Origin: Rhizobiales bacterium 62-17
GTDB lineage: Bacteria > Pseudomonadota > Alphaproteobacteria > Rhizobiales > Beijerinckiaceae
Assembly (NCBI GenBank): GCA_001898965.1
Contig: MKVW01000009.1
Span: forward strand, 718,853-782,852
DNA length: 64,000 nt
Reading direction: 5' to 3'
Positions 17,201-25,848 of this stretch are shown here, one piece after another. The notes beneath the pieces were generated by a model, which was not told the DNA's origin, did not search any database, and saw only the letters and a program-made list of their open reading frames with translations. The translations under genes were made by a program, and so were the position numbers. The first letter of the stretch is position 1, and each line of letters opens with the position of its first letter.

Positions 17201-17619
17201 CGGTTCGCTGTGGCGATCTCACGCACTGCAAGGATGGGGCCTGGGTGCGGGTTGCTGGCGTGGTGTTGGTGCGCCAGCGTCCCGGCAAGGGCAATGCGAT
17301 CTTCATCACCTTGGAAGACGAGACCGGCATCGCCAATCTCGTGCTCTGGGCGCGCACCTTCGAGCGCTTCCGCAAGGAGACGATGGGCTCACGTCTGCTC
17401 TTGGCGGAAGGGCGCGTGCAGAAAAGCGTGGAAGGCGTGATCCATCTGATGACCGAACGACTGATCGATCGCACGGCGGAATTGAACCGCCTGTCGGAGG
17501 ATCACGAGACCAAGCCGGTCCTGTCTCCGGCCGACGAATTCGTCCATCCGCAACCGCCCCGCCGGCCGCATCATCCGCGCAACGTGCGCATCATCCCGAA
17601 GTCACGGGATTTTCATTAG
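14281..17619 (+). CDS. dnaE2: Error-prone DNA polymerase DnaE2
   Basis: 1112 residues from ATG 14281, chosen because it overlaps the imuB stop as ATGA. The N-terminal PHP domain starts TRYADFATASNFSFLRGASH. The C-family polymerase core carries the catalytic aspartates in PPDIDVDFEHERREEV near residue 418. HhH and OB-fold domains follow in the last 300 residues (RVAGVVLVRQRPGKGNAIF). DnaE2 (ImuC) performs SOS-induced translesion synthesis and mutagenesis with ImuA and ImuB. The length is normal for the family and no frameshift is seen. A palindromic repeat follows the stop codon. Confidence 0.95.
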   Translation: MTRYADFATASNFSFLRGASHARDLVAQALGLGHAGIGIADRNTVAGVVRAYAALNQLRGAGAIAATPEREGSGPGEYVLIEHPAPIVLKTEEIQKLAKAFKLVVGARLAFMDGTPDILVYPEDRAGWGRLCRLLTQGNRRAKKGECHLTLDDLLVETSHLLLVVMPERRLDGLAEVLARLDEAAPGAVWLGATMHRRGDDRRRLSRLMDIARQTRLPLLATNDVLYHAPEQRDLQDVMTCIREGETLESIGRRLDVNAERHLKEPKEMARLFKDAPEAIEETGNFLDRISFSLDQLRYEYPDEPIPPGWSPQDWLEELVRKHGMIRYPDGVPQKVQDQVDEELALIRELNYARYFLTIHDIVRFANDRGILCQGRGSAANSAVCFILGITAVDPNEHKLLFARFLSKERSEPPDIDVDFEHERREEVIQYVYGKYGRDRAGIAATVISYRSRSAIRDVGKALGLTEDVTAKLSSTVWGSWGGPIRDSQIKEAGLDPSNPLIRRAVDLAIRLLTFPRHLSQHVGGFVMARGRLDEMVPIGNAAMDDRTFIEWDKDDIDELNLMKVDVLALGMLTCIRKAFGLMREHYGYDTTLADVPQKQGDVYDMLCRGESLGVFQVESRAQMNMLPRLKPRIFYDLVIQVAIVRPGPIQGDMVHPYLRRRNKIEPVIFPSPKHPYDPNELHNVLGRTEGVPLFQEQAMDLAMVAAEFTPDEANGLRKAMATFRHNGTIHKFETLLVGRMIKRGYDPDFAQRCFNQIKGFGEYGFPESHAASFAKLVYVSSFIKCRYPAAFACALLNAQPMGFYAPAQIIGDARKNKVEVREVDVNHSAWDNTLEGSGTPALRIGFRQISGMSEEQAQRITYNRQKPFTSIEEFAVRTALPNSVLRCLADADAFRSMGLDRRAALWAVRRLPDDVPLPLFLAADARELGRDAEAHLPQMRLGEHIAADYQTIHLSLKGHPMQILRDTFERERAVRCGDLTHCKDGAWVRVAGVVLVRQRPGKGNAIFITLEDETGIANLVLWARTFERFRKETMGSRLLLAEGRVQKSVEGVIHLMTERLIDRTAELNRLSEDHETKPVLSPADEFVHPQPPRRPHHPRNVRIIPKSRDFH

Positions 17620-17636
17620 TCAGCCCGCACGCCTTG

Positions 17637-17770
17637 GTGTCATCCCGGACGCACCGCAGGTGCGATCCGGGAACCAGGGGCGGGTGGTAGAGAGTGTGAT
17701 TTATGTCGGCCAAGCCTTGAAGCCTTTGCTCTGGATACCGGATCGCACTCACGCGCGTCCGGTATGACAC
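17637..17770. repeat. Palindromic intergenic repeat after dnaE2
   Basis: GTGTCATCCCGGACGC at 17637 is matched imperfectly by the reverse complement of GCGTCCGGTATGACAC ending at 17770. Each arm continues for about 40 bases (GTGCGATCCGG inside both) around a 50-base centre. The layout is that of a short miniature inverted-repeat or REP-like element and holds no gene. Confidence 0.7.
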
Positions 17771-17794
17771 AGAGGTTTCGGCCCAATATAAAAC

Positions 17795-18874
17795 TCAGCC
17801 CAGCGCGATCATCCGTTCGACCGGGCGGCGGGCGCGTTCGGCGATTTCCGGATCGATCAGCACTTCCTCGCGCATATAGACGAGGCTGTCGAGAATCTTC
17901 GGCAGGGTGATGCGCTTCATATGCGGGCAGAGATTGCACGGCTTGACGAATTCCGTGCCCTTGGTCTCCGCTTCCACATTGGAGGCCATCGAGCATTCGG
18001 TGACGAGAAGCACGCGTTTCGGCTTCTTGGTCTTGACGAAGTCGATCATCGCCGCGGTCGAGCCGGCGAAGTCGGACACGGCCACCACTTCCGGCGGGCA
18101 TTCCGGATGGGCGATGATCTGGATCGACGGATCGTCCTCGCGATAGCGCAGCAGTTCCTCGGCGGTGAAGCGCTCATGCACTTCGCAGGCGCCATGCCAG
18201 GCGATGATCTGCACTTTGGTCTGTGCCTGGACGTTCTGCGCCAGATAGCGATCGGGCAGGAACAGCACGCGGTCGGTGCCCAGGCTCTCGACCACTTTCA
18301 GCGCGTTCGAGGAGGTGCAGCAGATGTCGACTTCCGCCTTCACATCGGCCGACGTGTTGACATAGGCGACAACGGGCACGCCGGGATAGCGCTGGCGCAG
18401 CAGGCGCACGTCGGCACCGGTGATCGATTCCGCCAGCGAACAGCCAGCCTTCGAATCCGGGATCAGAATGGTCTTCGACGGATTAAGAAGCTTCGAGGTC
18501 TCGGCCATGAAATGCACGCCGCCCTGCACGATGATCTCGGCATCGGTCTTGGTGGCGAGACGGGCGAGCTGCAGCGAGTCGCCAACCACGTCGGCAACGC
18601 AGTTGTAGATTTCCGGCGTCTGATAATTATGCGCCAGGATGACGGCGTTGCGCTCTTTCTTGAGGTCGTTGATCGCCTTCACATAGGGCGCGTGGAAAGG
18701 CCATTCGACCGGCGGAATGATGCCTTTCACCTTCTCGTAGAGATGCGCGGTCTCGCGCTCGACTTCCGGCGTCCAGGCGAGATTGGGCATCGGCAGCACG
18801 CCGAAACGCGCCGCGGCATCCGAGAGCGCCGGCACGGGGCGAACCAGGGTGTGGCTTTCGTTGGCGTTGAACAT
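17795..18874 (-). CDS. nadA: Quinolinate synthase NadA
   Basis: 359 residues. NadA condenses iminoaspartate with dihydroxyacetone phosphate to quinolinate in NAD synthesis and carries a [4Fe-4S] cluster. Signature segments are [22 protein letters not shown] near residue 80, [14 protein letters not shown], a Cys in [20 protein letters not shown], and the C-terminal [10 protein letters not shown]. The cluster cysteines are present. The gene stands alone: nadB and nadC are not adjacent. A perfect inverted repeat at 18943-18963 and a similar half-site at 18898 lie upstream, probably for a nicotinate-responsive repressor. Confidence 0.95.
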   Translation of the reverse strand: MFNANESHTLVRPVPALSDAAARFGVLPMPNLAWTPEVERETAHLYEKVKGIIPPVEWPFHAPYVKAINDLKKERNAVILAHNYQTPEIYNCVADVVGDSLQLARLATKTDAEIIVQGGVHFMAETSKLLNPSKTILIPDSKAGCSLAESITGADVRLLRQRYPGVPVVAYVNTSADVKAEVDICCTSSNALKVVESLGTDRVLFLPDRYLAQNVQAQTKVQIIAWHGACEVHERFTAEELLRYREDDPSIQIIAHPECPPEVVAVSDFAGSTAAMIDFVKTKKPKRVLLVTECSMASNVEAETKGTEFVKPCNLCPHMKRITLPKILDSLVYMREEVLIDPEIAERARRPVERMIALG

Positions 18875-18942
18875 GAGCGTCCCCTTTTACTCCTTATGAG
18901 CATATCCAAGGTCGCAAAAACCCGGCCTGCGCCGGTGACCCC

Positions 18943-18963
18943 TTATGCTCCATTCGAGCATAA
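18943..18963. promoter_or_regulatory. Inverted repeat upstream of nadA, candidate operator
   Basis: TTATGCTC (18943-18950) and GAGCATAA (18956-18963) are perfect complements around CATTC. A further GAGCATA lies at 18898-18904, inside TTATGAGCATA, 24 bases before the start codon. Repeated GAGCATA half-sites suggest one repressor; a NadQ-type regulator of Rhizobiales is a possible but unproven candidate. Confidence 0.5.
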
Positions 18964-19162
18964 ATATAGTCGGTCTGCGTCCATCCGTAAAGGGCTGCGG
19001 CTTGCATAGATGGCTCCTGGTTTGCGGGCGGCTCACCGGCCCAACAGGATGCAGGCCAACGCCGGTTTGGCGCGTGGGGTTCCTAGCGCGACGAACAACT
19101 CTCGAAATAGCCAGTAATATTGTTGATGATCAAAAGGTTGAGTTGATGGCGAGAGTTGCCGC

Positions 19163-20212
19163 TCATCCCTTCTTCGCTGCCCGCAGCAGCATGCCGAAAA
19201 GGTCGCGCGGCTCGTCCGGGTCGGCCAAAAGGTCAAGCTCCTGATAAAGCCCGGTTGCCGGCAATTGGTCGCGCACATAACGCAGAGCCGAGAAATCCTC
19301 GACCGCAAAGCCAACGGAATCGAACAAGGTCACCTGCTGGGGGCTGGTGCGGCCCGGCGCCGCCCCGGTCATCACCTGCCAGAGCTCTGTGACGGGATAA
19401 TCGGGGGGCAGTTGCTGAATCTCGCCTTCGATCCGGGTCTGCGGCGCGAATTCGACGAAAATGTCGGCGCGCAGCAGGATGTCCTTGTGCAGTTCGGTCT
19501 TGCCAGGGCAATCGCCGCCGACGCCGTTGATGTGCACGCCGGGGCCGACCATGTTGTCGGTGAGAATGGTCGCGAAATTCTTATCCGCCGTAACGGTGGT
19601 GATGATATCAGCGCCCTCCACCGCGTCCTGGCCCGAGCGGCAAAGGGTGATGTCGAACCCCATGCCGGCGAGATTGCGCGCGCAGCGCTGCGAGGCCGAC
19701 GCATCGATATCGTAAAGACGCAGCCGATCGATCCCGGCGAGCGCCTTGAATCCAATCGCCTGAAATTCCGACTGCGCGCCATTGCCGATGATCGCCATGG
19801 TGCGCGCGCCCTTCGGCGCCAGAAATTTAGCGGCCAGCGCCGAGGTGGCGGCGGTGCGCAGCGCCGTCAGTATGGTCATTTCGGTGAGCAGCATCGGATA
19901 GCCCGAGCCGACATCGGCCAAAGCGCCGAAGGCGGTCACGGTCTGCAAACCGGCCTTGGCATTCTTGGGATGGCCGTTGACATATTTGAAGCCATAGAGC
20001 TGTCCGTCGCTCGTCGGCATCAGTTCGATCACGCCGTCGCGGCTGTGCGATGCGGCGCGCGGCGTCTTGTCGAACACGTCCCAGCGGAGGAAATCATCCT
20101 CGATATAGCCGGCCAATTCGGTGACGAACCGTTCGACGCCGATCGTCAGGACCAGTTTCATCATATGGTCGACGCTGACGAAGGGAACGATGTTCAGATT
20201 GGCCGCGGCCAC
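19163..20212 (-). CDS. ocd: Ornithine cyclodeaminase
   Basis: 349 residues from GTG 20212. Ornithine cyclodeaminase converts L-ornithine to L-proline and ammonia with bound NAD. The NAD-binding segment is TMAIIGNGAQSEFQAIGF near residue 138, and the substrate part contains GFKYVNGHPKNAKAG and the Asp-containing NGVGGDCPGKTELH near 225. The length is typical of the OCD/mu-crystallin family. It follows the arginase gene by 2 bases on the same strand, so the pair can take arginine to ornithine to proline. The family also includes alanine dehydrogenases, but this neighbour favours OCD. Confidence 0.88.
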   Translation of the reverse strand: MAAANLNIVPFVSVDHMMKLVLTIGVERFVTELAGYIEDDFLRWDVFDKTPRAASHSRDGVIELMPTSDGQLYGFKYVNGHPKNAKAGLQTVTAFGALADVGSGYPMLLTEMTILTALRTAATSALAAKFLAPKGARTMAIIGNGAQSEFQAIGFKALAGIDRLRLYDIDASASQRCARNLAGMGFDITLCRSGQDAVEGADIITTVTADKNFATILTDNMVGPGVHINGVGGDCPGKTELHKDILLRADIFVEFAPQTRIEGEIQQLPPDYPVTELWQVMTGAAPGRTSPQQVTLFDSVGFAVEDFSALRYVRDQLPATGLYQELDLLADPDEPRDLFGMLLRAAKKG

Positions 20213-20214
20213 CG

Positions 20215-21135
20215 TTAAAAACTCCGGGTTGGGCGATCCATGACGCGCCGGCCCATCAGGCTGGCCGTCAGGTCCACCATCAAGGTCGCGGTGCGGCCGC
20301 GCTCGTCGAGAAAGGGATTGAGCTCGACCAGATCGAGGCTGGTGACGAGCCCGCTGTCGGACAGCATTTCCATCACCAGATGCGCCTCGCGAAAGGTCGC
20401 GCCGCCGGGCACGGTCGTGCCGACGGCGGGCGCGATGCCCGGATCGAGGAAATCGACATCGAGGCTCACATGCAGCCGGCCGTTGGCCGCCTCGACGCGC
20501 GCCAGAAACGTGCGCAGCAGCGGCCCGATGCCGTGTTCGTCAATGGCGCGCATGTCGTAGACGGTGATGCCAGCCGTGCCGATCGCCTGGCGTTCCGCCG
20601 GATCGACGCTGCGCAGGCCGAGCGTGCAGACATGTTTCGGATCGATCAGCGCCGGCAGATCGGGATAATAGCCGGCAAAGCCCGGCTGTCCGCTGGCATA
20701 GGCGAGCGGCACGCCATGCAGATTGCCGCTCTGCGTGCTGTCCAGCGTATGGAAATCCGGATGCGCGTCGAGCCACAACACGAATAGCGGCTGCTGTAAT
20801 TCGGCGGCGCGTCGCGCGGCGGCGGGCAGCGTGCCGGCGGACAGGGAATGATCGCCGCCGAGCACGATCGGCATGGCATGGGCGCTCGCCTGATAAGTCG
20901 CGGCCATGATCGCTTCCGTCCAGGCGACGATCTCGGGCAGCGCCTTGATCGCCGCATTTTTGTGCGAGAGCGAGCGCAGCGGCTTCGGCTGTACCGTGCC
21001 GAGGTCTTCTACCTCATGGCCGAGCTCGATCAAGGTCGGGATCAGCCCGGCGGTACGCAGCGCGCTTGGCCCCATGTCGCAGCCCATGCGACCCGCTCCC
21101 GCTTGCATCGGCACGCCAAGTATCCTGCACCGCAT
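20215..21135 (-). CDS. rocF: Arginase
   Basis: 306 residues from ATG 21135 (MRCRILGVPMQAGAG); an open frame upstream to 21267 has no family similarity. Arginase hydrolyses arginine to ornithine and urea with two manganese ions. The ligands are in VLGGDHSLSAGT, LWLDAHPDFHT and VSLDVDFLDPGIAP, all intact, and the conserved DLVELNPFLDERGRTA follows. It is transcribed ahead of ocd with a 2-base gap, forming an arginine-to-proline catabolic unit. No Lrp-type regulator or transporter is adjacent. Confidence 0.93.
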   Translation of the reverse strand: MRCRILGVPMQAGAGRMGCDMGPSALRTAGLIPTLIELGHEVEDLGTVQPKPLRSLSHKNAAIKALPEIVAWTEAIMAATYQASAHAMPIVLGGDHSLSAGTLPAAARRAAELQQPLFVLWLDAHPDFHTLDSTQSGNLHGVPLAYASGQPGFAGYYPDLPALIDPKHVCTLGLRSVDPAERQAIGTAGITVYDMRAIDEHGIGPLLRTFLARVEAANGRLHVSLDVDFLDPGIAPAVGTTVPGGATFREAHLVMEMLSDSGLVTSLDLVELNPFLDERGRTATLMVDLTASLMGRRVMDRPTRSF

Positions 21136-21327
21136 GTTCAAACCCTCTGAGGCGAAGCGATGGGCCATCATCCCTCGCCAGGCGCCGCGAGGCAATTTCC
21201 GAATGAGTGGCCCACCCGGCCAAGTGGGCAAGAACACGATCAGAGTCGGCGGTCGATTTTGTGACACTAATCTTCTAGCATCTGCCGCAACGAGGCCGGA
21301 TCAATCGGCGAAAACAGGGAGGTGGCG

Positions 21328-22317
21328 ATGGCTTTTGTTCATGTGTTGCAAGCCGTGCGGCGTTTGACGATCGGGCTCCTGGCATCGGCAGCGTTTGGCA
21401 CAGGCGCCTTTGCTCAATCGGCCGCCAATTACCCCGATCACAACATCACATTCATCTGTGCTTTTCCGGCCGGCAGCGGTTCCGACACTTTGGTCCGCTA
21501 TTTCGCCGAAAAGCTGCGGCTCGCCACGGGGCGGACGATCCTCGTCGAGAATCGCTTCGGCGCCAGCGGCAACATCGCCACCGAATATACGGCGCGCGCC
21601 AAGCCCGACGGCTATACGCTCTATGTGCACGCGGCCAGCGCGCTCGCAGCCAATATGTATTTGTTTAAAAAGCCGCCCGTCGATGTGAGCAAGGCCATCC
21701 AGGTCATCGCCACACTCAACCGCCAGGCCTTCATGGTGGCGGTCGATGCCACCAAGCCCTGGAAGACCGTCAATGATCTCACGGCGTTTCTGAAAACGAA
21801 GGGCGACAAGGCAACCTATGCGACCTCGGCCTCTACCGGCACGGTGATGGGCGAAATTTACAAGAGCAAGACCGGTCTCGAAGCCTTGGAAGTCGTCTAC
21901 CGTGTCGGCGCTGATTCCCTGAACGATCAGCTTTCGGGCAAGATCGATTACGGCATGTTCGATCCCGTCTATACGATGACGCAGGTGCGTGCCGGCCGTC
22001 TGCGCGCGCTGGCCGTGAGCACCGGCACCCGGCTCGAAGCCAATCCGGATCTGCCCACGATGAGCGAAGTGGGTATTCCCATGGATCTGACGGGCTGGTT
22101 CGCCGTTATGGGGCCAACGGGCATTCCACGTCCCATCGTTGACAAGTTGAACGGTTGGTTCAAAGACATTCTCACAACGCAGGAAACCAAGGATTTTCTG
22201 AACAAGTTTGGCGGCGATCCGTTCATCAACACGCCGGATCAGGCGCAGGCCTTGTTTCTGAAAGATATCCGCGATTGGGAGGACTATGTGAAAATCGCGA
22301 AGATCGAACCGCAATAA
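21328..22317 (+). CDS. Tripartite tricarboxylate transporter-type (Bug) substrate-binding protein
   Basis: 329 residues from ATG 21328, preceded by AGGGAGG; GTG 21322 is less likely. A signal peptide covers about residues 1-30. The Bug family core is recognisable: ITFICAFPAGSGSDTLVRYF, ILVENRFGASGNIATEY and AKPDGYTLYVHAASALAAN. These periplasmic proteins bind carboxylates for TctAB carriers, but no tctA or tctB is nearby, so it is one of several orphan binding proteins here. It lies 42 bases ahead of a GMC oxidoreductase and may be cotranscribed. The ligand is unknown. Confidence 0.87.
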   Translation: MAFVHVLQAVRRLTIGLLASAAFGTGAFAQSAANYPDHNITFICAFPAGSGSDTLVRYFAEKLRLATGRTILVENRFGASGNIATEYTARAKPDGYTLYVHAASALAANMYLFKKPPVDVSKAIQVIATLNRQAFMVAVDATKPWKTVNDLTAFLKTKGDKATYATSASTGTVMGEIYKSKTGLEALEVVYRVGADSLNDQLSGKIDYGMFDPVYTMTQVRAGRLRALAVSTGTRLEANPDLPTMSEVGIPMDLTGWFAVMGPTGIPRPIVDKLNGWFKDILTTQETKDFLNKFGGDPFINTPDQAQALFLKDIRDWEDYVKIAKIEPQ

Positions 22318-22359
22318 CAATAATCGATCCTTCCCTTCGTCTCGCCATTCAGGACATCG

Positions 22360-23964
22360 ATGACCCGTTCGTTTGACTACATTGTTATCGGCTCCGGTTC
22401 CGCCGGCGCCGTGATCGCCAGCCGTTTGAGCGAAGATCCCGCGGTTTCCGTACTGCTTCTCGAAGCCGGTGGCCGCGACCGGCATCCGTTTCAGCTCATG
22501 CCATTGGCCTTCATCAAAGTGGCGAAGAGCCGCTTCGGCACCTGGCGGTTCGAGACCGAGCCAGAGCCGGGCCTGGATGGCAGAAAACTTGAAATCAAAC
22601 GCGGCCGCACGCTCGGCGGCTCGTCGTCGATCAATGCGATGATCGCCATTCGCGGCAACCGCACCGACTATGATCTTTGGCGGCAGCAAGGTCTGGACGG
22701 GTGGAGCTACGATGACGTCCTGCCTTATTTCCGCAAGCTCGAAAATTCCTGGCGCGGCGCCAGCGATTTTCATGGGACAGGCGGCCCCATCCAGGTGAGC
22801 CCGACCATCTATCCCGAAATGCTTTTCGAGGCGCATAAGGCCGCAGCCATCGCGGCGGGCTATGGCTTCAACGACGATCCCAATGGCGTGGCTCAGGAAG
22901 GCCTCGCGCGCATGGAGCAGACCACGGGGTCAGGCGTGCGCTCGTCCAGCGCCAGGGCCTATCTCCATTCCGTTCTGTCGCGCGGCAATCTCACCGTCGA
23001 GACGGGTGCTCTGACCACGCGCGTGCTGATCGAGAAAGGCCGTGCTGTCGGCGTCGAATATGCGCAAGATGGCCGTCTGGTTCGGGCGCGCGCCGAACGG
23101 GAGGTCATCGTCTGCGGCGGTTCCTACAATTCGCCGCAGATTCTCATGCTGTCGGGCATCGGGCCGGCTGACCATTTGAAATCGGTCGGCATCACACCGC
23201 TGCATGATCTGCCGGGCGTCGGCCAGAATCTCGGCGAACATCCCAATATCCTCAACATCTACAAGGCGCGCGGCAAAGTCGGCTTCACCCGCTTCCTGCG
23301 TCTTGATCGCGCGGCGGCGCAGGTGATGCGCTGGTATGCCGATCATGGTGGGCCTTTCGCCACCAACGGCGCGGCGGCCAATCTTTTCCTGCGCACGCGC
23401 GACGGTCTTGATCGTCCCGACGTGCAATGCATCGCCATGACATTGAGCAATTCCGCGGAACTGTGGTTTCCCGGTGCGACAGCTGCGCCAAATTATTGTT
23501 TCTCCATTCGCGTCGGCGCGCTGCATCCACTGTCACGTGGCTGGGTGAAATTGCGCTCGGCCAATCCGGCCGATCATCCCCGTATTCTCTTCAACATGTT
23601 CGCCGAAAAATCCGATCTCGACACGATGGTGCGCGGCGTGCGCGCCTGCCGCGAGCTTTACGCGCAGAAACCTCTGGCCGATATGATCGAATGCGAACTG
23701 GCGCCAGGCGATGCCAAACAGAGCGATGACGACATTGCCGCTTTCATCCGCGCCAATGCCGGCCATCGCTCGCATCCGGTCGGCACGTGCAGGATGGGGA
23801 TCGACGATATGGCGGTCGTCGATGCGCAATTGCGCGTGCGCGGCATCGAAGGCCTGCGGGTGGCGGATGCTTCCATCATGCCGGAATTGCCGAGCGGCAA
23901 CACCAATCTGCCGACCATCATGATCGGCGAGAAGACGGCGGACATGATCAAGACGGCTGCCTGA
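22360..23964 (+). CDS. GMC family FAD oxidoreductase (choline dehydrogenase-like)
   Basis: 534 residues. The FAD dinucleotide motif is [17 protein letters not shown] at the N-terminus. GMC signature segments are [19 protein letters not shown] near residue 82 and [17 protein letters not shown] near 250. The catalytic His region is [14 protein letters not shown] near 468, and [14 protein letters not shown] lies close to the C-terminus. The family oxidises alcohols such as choline, glucose or aromatic alcohols with FAD. It follows the orphan Bug protein, which may supply its substrate or a related compound. The specific alcohol cannot be told. Confidence 0.9.
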   Translation: MTRSFDYIVIGSGSAGAVIASRLSEDPAVSVLLLEAGGRDRHPFQLMPLAFIKVAKSRFGTWRFETEPEPGLDGRKLEIKRGRTLGGSSSINAMIAIRGNRTDYDLWRQQGLDGWSYDDVLPYFRKLENSWRGASDFHGTGGPIQVSPTIYPEMLFEAHKAAAIAAGYGFNDDPNGVAQEGLARMEQTTGSGVRSSSARAYLHSVLSRGNLTVETGALTTRVLIEKGRAVGVEYAQDGRLVRARAEREVIVCGGSYNSPQILMLSGIGPADHLKSVGITPLHDLPGVGQNLGEHPNILNIYKARGKVGFTRFLRLDRAAAQVMRWYADHGGPFATNGAAANLFLRTRDGLDRPDVQCIAMTLSNSAELWFPGATAAPNYCFSIRVGALHPLSRGWVKLRSANPADHPRILFNMFAEKSDLDTMVRGVRACRELYAQKPLADMIECELAPGDAKQSDDDIAAFIRANAGHRSHPVGTCRMGIDDMAVVDAQLRVRGIEGLRVADASIMPELPSGNTNLPTIMIGEKTADMIKTAA

Positions 23965-24019
23965 ATAATTAGTTTAGCTTAAGCCATTGTTATATGACGA
24001 TTCCGCAATAAGCGTGCAG

Positions 24020-24201
24020 CACGCGTCGTCCGTGCGCTGGCGCGTCGTGCCTGTCGTTTCCGTGGACACGGCCCTTTGGCGCCGTGCAATGCCGCATTTC
24101 GAGTTTGTACGCTTGCGCCGCGATGATAAAGATGGGCGAAGCGGCGCGACGCAAGCCATGCCGTTCGAGGCGTGGGGCCGACCAGCGTCGGCCTCTTTTT
24201 T
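24020..24201 (+). ncRNA. Candidate structured RNA or long 3' leader in the 23965-24274 gap
   Basis: This 310-base gap has no credible gene. It holds a chain of hairpins: CACGGC/GCCGTG (24067-24086), then GCTTGCG (24111) with CGCAAGC (24150), enclosing CCGC/GCGG. A terminator follows. No family was recognised. It could be an independent small RNA or merely the 3' end of the GMC oxidoreductase transcript. Confidence 0.35.
24176..24201 (+). terminator. Rho-independent terminator before the XRE gene
   Basis: GGCCGA (24176-24181) and TCGGCC (24188-24193) pair around a six-base loop, followed by TC and a run of six or more T. Confidence 0.8.
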
Positions 24202-24274
24202 GCGGTTTTCATCCGGGGAGACTGCGACCGGATGAACGCATCTAGCAGCAGCGGTGCCGCAGAAAGTCTATTCG

Positions 24275-25201
24275 ATGTCGATTCGGTTCGATGAAATTGG
24301 CGAAAGACTGAAGGCCTATCGTCTTGGCCGTGGCCTGTCCGCCGAGGAAGTCGCTGAAAGCCTCGATATTTCGCGTGCCGCCGTCTATCGCATCGAGAGC
24401 GGTGGCGTCGTCAAGATCGAGACGCTCGAACGTCTGGCGGCGATTCTCAAAACCAGCGTGGCGTCGCTGCTCGGCGCGACGGTCGAATATTATTCAAGCC
24501 CGCTCGCCTATTTCGAGCGCATGCGGCAGATCGAGGAACAGGCCGATCAGGTGGTGGCGCATTTCCCGCCGCTCTCTTATCTGCTGACCTCGGAGGCCTA
24601 TCCCAGCCATCTGAAACAGACGCTGGTCGAATCCCTGCCGCCTTATGTCGAAGATCATCGCAAGGCCGAGGCGGAGATCGAAGCCGTCATCGAAATCCTG
24701 AACGAACGCAAACAGGCGCGAAAGCGCCGTGGCCTCAGCGTCGTCAATTTCGTCAACGTGCTCGAGATCGAGCGCTGGTTGAAGCTCGGTGTGGTCGGCC
24801 GTTTCAATATTTCCGAAACGGAGTTGACCCGGCGCCGGCTGGCCGCGCGCACCGAGATCGAACATCTGATCGCGCTCATCGAAAGTCAGCCGATGGGCGT
24901 ACAGATTGGCGTGATCGAGGAAAACCTGCCCAACACGACGTTTCAATTGTTCCGGACGAAGGAAAAGACGTCGCTGGGGCTCAGCCCGTTCCGCCTGGGC
25001 GGCGATCTGCCCAATATTCGCGGCGGCATCGCCATGCTCACCTCCGATGCGGAGCCGGTGCGCCTCTATGAAGAGCTGGCCAACGATCTGTGGCGCCGGG
25101 CCTTGAAAGGCGGCGATGCCAGCGCGCTGCTGCGCACTGTCCTCAACCGCTCGGCGATCGCCAAGCCAGTGCCGAAAAAGTCATCCTCAAAGGTGGCCTG
25201 A
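24275..25201 (+). CDS. XRE-family helix-turn-helix regulator
   Basis: 308 residues from ATG 24275 (MSIRFDEIGERLKAYR). The XRE helix-turn-helix covers residues 8-62 (RGLSAEEVAESLDISRAAVY, RIESGGVVKIETLERLA). The remaining 240 residues form an effector region with no motif I recognise; a cupin or M78 peptidase domain is not evident. Its 3' end overlaps the convergent LOG-like gene by 15 bases. It sits beside pyrE and opposite the pyrimidine operon, so it is the best local candidate to control those genes. That link is inference. Confidence 0.8.
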   Translation: MSIRFDEIGERLKAYRLGRGLSAEEVAESLDISRAAVYRIESGGVVKIETLERLAAILKTSVASLLGATVEYYSSPLAYFERMRQIEEQADQVVAHFPPLSYLLTSEAYPSHLKQTLVESLPPYVEDHRKAEAEIEAVIEILNERKQARKRRGLSVVNFVNVLEIERWLKLGVVGRFNISETELTRRRLAARTEIEHLIALIESQPMGVQIGVIEENLPNTTFQLFRTKEKTSLGLSPFRLGGDLPNIRGGIAMLTSDAEPVRLYEELANDLWRRALKGGDASALLRTVLNRSAIAKPVPKKSSSKVA

Positions 25202-25828
25202 GATCGGCTCACGGAGTAGGGCGCAGGCGACGAGGTCGAGCGCTTCCTCGGCGCTCGCATAGCTGACCGCACCGGCGACACTGGGCGCATTGTTCAAGAC
25301 GAACACCGGCCGCTCGAACTGCAGCGCGAACGCGATTTCCGACAAAGTGCCGTAGCCGCCACCGACAGCCACAGCGCAACAGGCCGCGCGCGCGATCAGG
25401 GCGTTGCGGGCCACGCCGATGCCGGTTGCGAGCGGAACCGTGACATAGGGATTGGCCATGTCGGCTTCGGTATCGGGCAACAGGCCGATGGAAAGCCCGC
25501 CCGCGGCGGCGACGCCGCGGCACACGTCTTCCATGATACCGGCACGGCCGCCGCACAGAACCGTGAGCCCAACCTCGGCGAGCAGTTTGCCGAGATCTTC
25601 CGCCAGCGCTGATTGTTCAGGAGTCGGCTTGCGCGTGCCGAGAACCGCGACGGGTGGACGGATCGGCTGGCCGCTTTCCCGTTGCACCCATCGTATCGCC
25701 TCGCGCGGCGATACGATGGCGCCGTTCACTGTGCCCGCATGCGCGCTCCAGTTGCGCGATTGCGAGTCGAAAACCTTGGCTTCGTCGTTGACCAAGAGTT
25801 GCAGATCGCGGTCGAGCCGAAGGGCCAT
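25187..25828 (-). CDS. LOG-like Rossmann-fold protein (TIGR00725 type)
   Basis: 213 residues. The nucleotide-binding core of the LOG/lysine-decarboxylase-like fold is clear: VAVLGTRKPT, VLCGGRAGIMEDVCRGVAAAGG near residue 92, and VGGGYGTLSEIAFAL near 155. Relatives hydrolyse cytokinin or purine/pyrimidine nucleoside monophosphates to base and ribose 5-phosphate, while others bind molybdopterin. The strict PGGxGTxxE motif is changed to VGGGYGTLSE, a TIGR00725 feature. It is the gene after pyrE on the minus strand, which hints at a nucleotide role. The activity is uncertain. Confidence 0.75.
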   Translation of the reverse strand: MALRLDRDLQLLVNDEAKVFDSQSRNWSAHAGTVNGAIVSPREAIRWVQRESGQPIRPPVAVLGTRKPTPEQSALAEDLGKLLAEVGLTVLCGGRAGIMEDVCRGVAAAGGLSIGLLPDTEADMANPYVTVPLATGIGVARNALIARAACCAVAVGGGYGTLSEIAFALQFERPVFVLNNAPSVAGAVSYASAEEALDLVACALLREPISGHL

Positions 25829-25848
25829 GGTCTAGAAACTCGTGCCGC

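Noticed and set aside
17640-18101. An open frame reading into the nadA 3' end
   Set aside because: It covers the palindromic repeat and the antisense-shifted end of nadA, and its product resembles no protein.
21301-22836. A 511-codon open frame antisense to the Bug protein and GMC oxidoreductase
   Set aside because: It spans two clear plus-strand genes and their gap, with no family resemblance, so it is a shadow frame.
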